Program-made: the position numbers and the translations under genes
Part shown: one piece after another, positions 57,904 through 64,000 of the stretch
Layout: each line of letters opens with the position of its first letter
Numbering within the stretch: position 1 is the first letter of the stretch
The notes under the pieces: generated by a model
What the model saw: only the letters and a program-made list of their open reading frames with translations
Databases searched by the model: none
Told to the model about the DNA's origin: nothing
DNA from: Incurvaria masculella
Lineage: Eukaryota > Arthropoda > Insecta > Lepidoptera > Incurvariidae
NCBI GenBank assembly: GCA_946894095.1
Contig: OX335651.1
Span: forward strand, 15,894,501-15,958,500
DNA: 64,000 bases
Direction of reading: 5' to 3'

Positions 57904-57983
57904 TCACAAATCACTATTGCCTATAAAGCGGTTTCCCTCAGAGTGCTTGCCGGTGTAGGTGTAGTTGCATTTACCGTAGGCTC
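57904..57983 (-). CDS. LRMDA: LRMDA last exon (conserved tail)
   Basis: Acceptor GATTTCAG|GA starts [20 protein letters not shown], then GNSDL and TGA. This tail is the most conserved signature of the family and lies 1.4 kb from the preceding exon, across an inverted-repeat transposon. Confidence 0.92.
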
Positions 57984-60900
57984 CTGAAATCAGACAATAT
58001 TCATCTAGAATTTTGGGAGTTACAGAGGTTTAAATGTAAATGAAAACTAATTTGTGAAATTTAAAACATGATTTTAAAATATGTTCACATTTCTATGTTC
58101 GGATGCACTAATGTGTCTAAAATCAACAAACAAATACATCTAGAAATTGATGGCTTATCACTTCAAGTGTGAAGATCCCATTACCAAATGTTCCATTTTA
58201 GGCTCAATTTACACTGAGATGGCAGCGTCTAAGCATTTTAAACTTTAAATTAATTCAGAGAATAATGCATAGAATTGCTTGAAATGCTAGAGTGCCCGCG
58301 GCTCCGCTGACAGCCGCGCGACCATTGAATTTTGCCTTAGGGCGTTCCCATATTTTTTTCAGCATGGCTAATTCATCCGTGTCGCCTAGTAAGCACCTGG
58401 AAAACCTACTACAAGTAAATATACTTTTTCGTACTAAGCATGTACGTCACTTATTTCAAGGAATGTGACATGTATGTATGTATAATCGACCGTGAAGCAA
58501 GGACACTTTAATTAAAGAAAGATCCCTGGAAAAAAGAACTACTTTACGAATATACTGTAAGGCTGGACCCGAACCAGTAAAACATACCATTCGGGGGTAT
58601 GGCGTCTAACCAATTTCGCCACCTGCTGTTCACCCATAATTTATGGGTTAATAGGCATTGATTACGGAAGGAGGGACGGAAGGAGGGACGGAAGGAGGGA
58701 CGGAAGGAGGGACGGAAGGAGGGACGGAAGGAGGGACGGAAGGAGGGACGTAAGGAGGGACTGTAGGAGAATTCCAAATTATGGGTATACAGCAGGTATT
58801 TGTATTTGTATTTATGAATCCTCCTTTGGGACGCAGGGATCTCTTGGAATCGTCAAAATATTTACAATTAAATACAATAGAATGAAAGCATAAAAAGTTC
58901 TTTATTTGTCAATATGATGGCAAGAGGCTCTCTTAAGTATAGATTTTAAAATAAACTATAACTACACTTAAATTTTACAAAATCAGCAATGCTAGCACAA
59001 AATAGAAAATTTAATAAAATATAGTAATAGTTAAAATACAATAATAAATATTAAATTCATAGCATCAATATAATTGTCAGGATATTTGTCACATTAATTA
59101 AAATTACATCAAATAGCATCAATAGAGTTGTCAAGAATAAAACAGTAGTCAAAACTAAAAGATAAAATAAGTTCAATAAATTAATTGGAAAATAAAAATA
59201 AAAGTGGCGTGTGGGTGGTCTGTTTACAGGGATAATTCTTGAATTAATGTGTCCTTGCTTCACGGTCGATTATACATACATACATGTCACATTCCTTGAA
59301 ACCTACTATAGTTTAGCAACGTTTTTTGAATGCATATTTAAAAAAATAATGTTTGAATGATGAAACTAGGTTTCGCAACCTTTATGTTTGCCCAATGCGC
59401 CGAAATCCACAGGCAGCGGCCGCTGGCTTCCGGCCTCGAGACGCGCGTTTGGCGCCTGCGCGAGCGGCGGCGGCGGCGGGCGGCGCACGCGCATGAAGAC
59501 GCCCCGCGTCCGCGCCTCGCGCCACTCCGCGGCCGACACGCGCCGCCAGTCCAGAAACCTCAGACCGGGCAGCTTGTGCAGCACGAAGTACCTGCGGTGG
59601 AGGCGAAGCATATATATTGCATTCAGAGTGGTCAGTCTGAGTTCTCACCTAAATTGGCGTTTACGGCAAACCGATCGACTGGCGTTTTCTGTAAAAACGT
59701 CAAACTCCATACAAGATTTTACTAGATATTCTGTGCTTTTACTTCTTCAAGCTGTCAAAGTCAAACTCGGACTTTCAATTTGTATGAAAATGCGGAGTCG
59801 ACGTAAACGGCAACATCGACGTATTTACGGCAACGTTGAGTAAGCTGTAAAATCAAACTCGGACTCGCAAATGTTAGTTCGCTAAACGCCCAAACGCCCA
59901 CTGCGCGCGCTCTTCAATTTCTCCATACATTTGAAAACGCCAGTCAATCGGTGACAACTGGGACTTCGGGTACAAAATAAAGTTGACACTGGAGAATTTG
60001 GCCTCAGAGTATTTATTTATATAAGTTTATTGCACTCAAAAAAAGTCGGGCAAAAGGTTCAACTTAATGCTGGAGGCAATTTCTACCAGTCTACCTTTGG
60101 GTATCGTGAGCAATAGTGCGAGTAGTAACTATGGAGAAATAGCAGAGTAGTATAAACTGAACAATTTAATTTAATTTTAAATACATTAACATTACATTTT
60201 AAAACCTAATAGGACACATTACTTATTATCAAATACATTTTGAAAATTTTAACATTCTGAACCTTGTAGCGATGCCCATTAAACTATATAAAAATCTCCT
60301 CAGTGGGCACTGACTGTTTAAAGGTCCCCATAATGCTTGCTGCGTTACTCCTCTGCACGGCCAGGCTGATGCGCTGGAGGAGGAACGACCCGGCTCGACT
60401 GTCTTCAGACGATTCGCACAGCCTGTTACTTACTCAGTGCGCTCAACAATTGTTTTCCGGATTTTCATTTGACTATAAAGTTAACCATTTATGCTTAGAA
60501 TAAATTTACATCGCTTTGAGCTCTCCTGTCATACGTCTATCTGAGGCCGCATAAACTAAAATGCCTATCGTACCGTGCGCTCAGATCATCAGTCATCTTA
60601 CTCCGCAGTAGCAGCCGAAAATTAATCAGATTGACAAACTACATGATGGCATATTGTGTAGTATTATTTAGCTGTTACCTATATCTCTGGTAGTCGGAGT
60701 CGTCTTGCTGCAGGTCGGAGAGACGGTCTGGGCACGCTCGGTTGCCCAGCAGGCTGAGGTATGTGAGCTGAGGAAGGCGTTCTGACACCTTATCCAGCAA
60801 CAACTCCAGTTCTGTTATCTGAAAAATACAAAACATTTCATGTAAAAGAACGGACAGTGAATTCAATTTATTGGTCTTTATAATATAATCTTGGATTAAC

Positions 60901-63333
60901 TCCTCAACAGGAAAAAAGTTGTATTAAGGTGGCCCTTCCCGACGGGACTAACTCATTCGCTGGCACGGTACAAAATCGTGCTATTGCGCTCTGGGAACTT
61001 CTCTGTTTCAAAGAAAAAGACAGGCTCCGTGATGAGGAGGATGCAACATGTCCACAAAGCAGACAATGCGCATAGTGTTTGATTTGGTAAACCGAACATA
61101 ATTTTAAAATGCCAAGTGGTCATGAAACATCTAGTGCGATTAAATACACCAATTTTTATTTCAATTTATGGCCAATCCTGAGACAACACAAAAGGAAAAG
61201 TATAAACCATCAGCCGCCAAAAGACAAGTTTGATTGTGTTGTTGTTGTGATGGTGTTATCACACCCTTACAAGGAAATATTCATTGTTAGAGCTTTTGTA
61301 CCCATCTACAAAAGCTTGTTTGGTAAAATACCACAGCCTTCAGTATTGTGTGAATATTCTTTTAGAATCAAAGGAAATATGATCAGAGATACAAAGGAGG
61401 ATCGACAAACCCTGTGAAGTTTATATTCTTATTCGCTAGAGGTGATCAGCAGACAAAGGCATTGTTGACAAATCCGAGTTTGTATTATACCTCTAATGGA
61501 GGAGATAAAGAAAACTGATAGCATTTAAGACATTGTGAAATAATCATATGTGGTAACAAATTATGCTAATGATTTATGACTGTTTTTATCGAACTTGGCA
61601 TGGATGGCAAAGCAATGAGGTGCCGTGCCAGGGCGTTCCCTTTAACACTGGCAATACTGAACTGGATGGAAAATATGGACACCTTTTTTTTTCTAGCCAC
61701 AATTTTTTTTGTGAAGTTGTATGTAGATTTATTTATTTATATGATTATACTCATACATCATACTTTACAGATATACACCAATTCGTAAAATGTAGTTTCA
61801 CAAAAAACAAAGAAAGTAAAGAAAATACACACAATTATTAGCTATTCCCCTCCAAAAATGTCATGCAGGCTCGCTCAAACATTCCTCCCTCGATCACTAG
61901 AACAACGCATTCAGGTGTTGACCAGAGCATTGCGTTGGAGTCTTCGGACGAGGCAGATGGCTAATTGAACGTATGGACAACACGGAAACATTTTAATGAT
62001 GATTCGACAATCTTTTCATCCAACGCTATGTTAATGGGCTTAAGTAGGGGAAGAGGACCATAAGTGTTTAGTATTCGTGATGTCCAGATTTTCATTATTT
62101 CTAACTTCGCGGTGCACACATCTTATAATATCCGGCCGGCGAGTCAGAGGCGAATGGCGAACAAGAAGTTTTACATGGATTGCGAACCATGCAATAGCTC
62201 GCATTCGTAACGAAATGCACTCATCCAACTCAGAAAGAGAAAGAAAGTGGTGCATGAACGGAGCGGGGATTTTAACCCAGACCTCTGGCACCAGCCCCTG
62301 AGCAAAGAGCTTTTGGGATCCTTAGATGAAATTAGTCCTACAACTACATTTCGAAATCGAAAGGTACCAGGGAATAAGCGTTTTTTAAAATGGCATGCAT
62401 CATTAATAATCAAAATTAATGGATAGTTCATTAAAGAAAATTAAGCCTAGGAGGTCACGACAAAAATGGTAACCATAACGCAAATGGCTGAAATTGGGTT
62501 CACAGGATAAAGACCAACCCCCTAAAGCTAAATGTGTCAGTCTGCCTGGTCCAAGTGGATGCGTTACGTAGATAAGTCACCTGAAAAAGTAGTTAAGGTG
62601 ACAAAAAAATATATATGATAAGGTAAATGGATGCAAATGACGAAGCATGAAAGTATCACTACATACGTGGTTAGCAATACAAAAACTGAACAAATGTTTG
62701 GTTGCATTTTGTAGTTATAGGCGATTTAGGTTACAGATTTCAGTTTAGGTACAATTAAGTATTTAATTAAAAAACCGACCGATATTGTAGTATAATTAAT
62801 AGGTGTCAATGTTTCTAGAAAATTAGTATATTCATCAGCAGCATACCAACATAGCCAATCTAGATAGCGCCACCACTTGGTACAGGCAGACTGACATATT
62901 TAGCATCAGAGTGTGGTATCTTACATGTGAACCGTGATTCAGCCATTTACCTTATCGTACCGAAAAATGTCGTGACCTCCCGGAATACTTAGAACCTTAC
63001 TTGATTATTGTTTAGTGAGAGAGTCTTCAAGAGAGGCATGTGGGGCAGAGTGAGGCCATCCCCCAACTGATTATTGTCCAGAATCAGTTCTTCCAAAGAG
63101 GCGAAACACTCCAGGCCCTTCAATGATTCGATTTTGTTGTAGCTGGACATGCAAACAATAAAAACATTTGAAAATAAAATATAACATTGATATGAAAATA
63201 CGTGACGCTGGTTCGCAATCTGTAGGATTTGGAAAATGGTTTCTTACCTCATGTCTAGGCAGTGCACTTTAGCGCCATACATTTTGCACAGTGTATAAGG
63301 GATTTTGCTGCAATCTTGGCCGCAATAACTCAA
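57904..63333 (-). CDS. LRMDA: LRMDA-like leucine-rich-repeat protein (5 exons visible)
   Basis: Five phase-compatible exons encode 219 residues plus stop, against about 200-226 in vertebrate LRMDA. Leucine-rich repeats span the first three ([65 protein letters not shown]). An LRR-cap-like segment follows ([20 protein letters not shown]), then a family-specific tail (GVFMRV, then [18 protein letters not shown]). The human gene affects melanocyte differentiation and albinism and its product is linked to Rab32/38 trafficking to lysosome-related organelles; a pigment-granule role here is inference. The initiating exon is not visible between 63334 and 64000 and may lie beyond the window. Confidence 0.92.
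58454..59301. mobile_element. 848-bp element with perfect 53-bp terminal inverted repeats
   Basis: 58454-58506 (tttcaaggaatgtgacatgt...) and 59249-59301 are exact reverse complements. The interior has no transposase. It contains another inverted pair (acctgctgt...acccataattt around 58620-58645, partner at 58776-58797) flanking a 12-bp minisatellite. No clear target duplication was seen. It lies in the last LRMDA intron. A relative is at 39434-39565. Confidence 0.9.
58662..58757. repeat. 12-bp minisatellite, about 7 units
   Basis: ggacggaaggag is repeated about seven times with the last units diverged (ggacgtaaggag, ggactgtaggag). Confidence 0.95.
59380..59591 (-). CDS. LRMDA: LRMDA exon (C-terminal cap and linker)
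   Basis: It encodes [40 protein letters not shown] and [15 protein letters not shown]-rich. The donor AAAG|GTTGCG is weak but is the one whose phase and alignment fit the final exon; if unspliced, the frame stops at 59366 after GCET. Confidence 0.85.
59650..59965. repeat. Foldback MITE upstream of the LRMDA cap exon
   Basis: ccgatcgactggcgttttct near 59670 has an inverted partner gaaaacgccagtcaatcgg near 59933, with internal repeats of gtcaaactcgga. Confidence 0.6.
60679..60818 (-). CDS. LRMDA: LRMDA exon (last LRR)
   Basis: It encodes [40 protein letters not shown] and SDYQRY. Acceptor TTTTCAG|ATA, donor TATAG|GTAACA. Confidence 0.93.
60933..61090 (+). repeat. TTAA-MITE partial copy
   Basis: ttaaggtggcccttcccgac through gcagacaatgcgcatagtgt matches 23026-23180; the right end is lost. 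In LRMDA intron between 60818 and 63001. Confidence 0.7.
61590..62320 (-). repeat. Degraded SINE copies, minus orientation
   Basis: Body and tail remnants at about 61595-61690 (tactgaactggatggaaaat) and a longer copy at about 61930-62310 ending in the tRNA-type head (tccaactcagaaagagaaag, acctctggcaccagccc). Confidence 0.6.
62321..63000. other. LRMDA intron, no feature seen
   Basis: Nothing recognised beyond AT-rich intron sequence. Confidence 0.35.
63001..63142 (-). CDS. LRMDA: LRMDA exon (LRRs)
   Basis: It encodes [40 protein letters not shown] and LSLNNNQ. Acceptor GTCCAG|C, donor ATCAA|GTAAGG. Confidence 0.93.
63248..63333 (-). CDS. LRMDA: LRMDA exon (first visible)
   Basis: It encodes [20 protein letters not shown] and AKVHCLDM. 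Acceptor TTTCAG|TTG, donor ATGAG|GTAAGA. Confidence 0.88.
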
Positions 63334-64000
63334 CTGAAACAAATTAAGAATCATCACTTTTATGAATTTTATTAGGCAATTACTCTACTAAAACCTACCT
63401 ACCGTTTTTCACAGTCGAAATTATTCTTTTCATTTGCAATTCCTTCCCTCTCCATTTATAAATTAAATAATTATATTAATTTATTTGATTAAGGAATAGC
63501 AAAAGCTACATAAGTATCTATATCAAGTCCATTTTATTTATTCATGTTTAATTTTTGTATGCTATCGAAAAGTTTGGTTTTGACTAATAATGTTTTGGAA
63601 TATATATTTTTTTAGGAACTTAAAAAAGGTTTACATCTTGGTGGCAACATGGCTGTGTCTAATATTGAAAATGATTAATTTGGTTACGGCTGAACAGTAA
63701 GGGGCTTATTGCACAGCTTTGGGGGCCATCCTTTAATCACGTGAGGTTTTTAGGCAACTTTTATATACCCCTGCTGCCCTTGGAGGTTTTAGGCTACCCT
63801 ACCGGCAAAACCTGAATACCATAAATTGAGAATATAGTTAGTAATTGCTGCACATGAAATACTGTTTTATAAAAGGTTTCGAGGCTGACGTTAGGGTTGA
63901 AGTTTGCGAAAGAAATGTGTTTGAGTGTTTAAACCAAAGCACCGTCACAAGATAAAATACACATGATTCTCACATTATCCCAGCCCACATTGTATTTTTT
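63334..64000. other. Right edge, no exon recognised
   Basis: The missing first LRMDA exon should be upstream on the minus strand, but no in-phase ATG exon with a donor was found here. Confidence 0.35.

Noticed and set aside
58544..58777. ORF encoding (SFRP)n repeats
   Set aside because: Translation of the 12-bp minisatellite; no start context or conservation.
59357..59843. Plus-strand ORFs of 122 and 151 codons
   Set aside because: Antisense to the GC-rich LRMDA cap exon; no family resemblance.

Overview
This window is insect nuclear DNA, almost certainly from a moth or butterfly. It is AT-rich, intron-rich and packed with transposon families I associate with Lepidoptera: (AT)GG-bearing non-autonomous Helitrons ending CTAG, the ggttccgtacc family, SINEs with tRNA or 5S rRNA heads, and TTAA MITEs. 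No bacterial-type operon, rRNA operon or CRISPR array is present.

Two host genes can be read with confidence, both on the minus strand. The larger is an orthologue of Drosophila cindr (vertebrate CIN85/SH3KBP1 and CD2AP). I could chain 14 coding exons from an ATG at 54445 to a TAG at 16585. All splice phases are compatible, giving 2229 nt and 742 residues: three SH3 domains, a proline/alanine-rich middle with a degenerate capping-protein-interaction motif, and a C-terminal coiled coil ending VTQV. The second, upstream at 57904-63333, is an orthologue of LRMDA (leucine-rich melanocyte differentiation-associated protein). Five exons are visible, including a detached last exon that carries the conserved GK..SEGNRF tail; its first exon was not found. 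At the left edge (130-330) is one unrecognised exon-like ORF on the same strand.

Layout: 1-2600, orphan exon and featureless AT-rich DNA. 2607-4080, a 5'-truncated jockey-type LINE abutting the broken 3' end of a P-element-like (THAP) transposase spread over 4084-9329, which contains a foldback that duplicates one of its exons. 9.6-16.5 kb, MITEs, SINEs, a perfect 46-bp palindrome with 8-bp target duplication, and the cindr downstream region. 16585-54445, cindr, with introns that hold a complete Ty3/gypsy element (23985-29470), nested SINE and LINE copies, a tandem array of ten truncated copies of the third SH3 exon (34.9-36.7 kb), a foldback with a telomere-like repeat in its loop, a Penelope-type GIY-YIG ORF, and two head-to-tail Helitrons. 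54.4-57.9 kb, intergenic. 57.9-63.3 kb, LRMDA with a large inverted-repeat element in its last intron.

The most unusual structure is the array of partial SH3 exons just upstream of the functional exon. Each copy keeps the splice acceptor and about two thirds of the exon but no clear donor, and the central copies are nearly identical. The two host genes act separately as far as is known: cindr-family proteins are SH3 adaptors linking receptors, endocytosis and actin, while LRMDA belongs to lysosome-related-organelle (pigment) biology.
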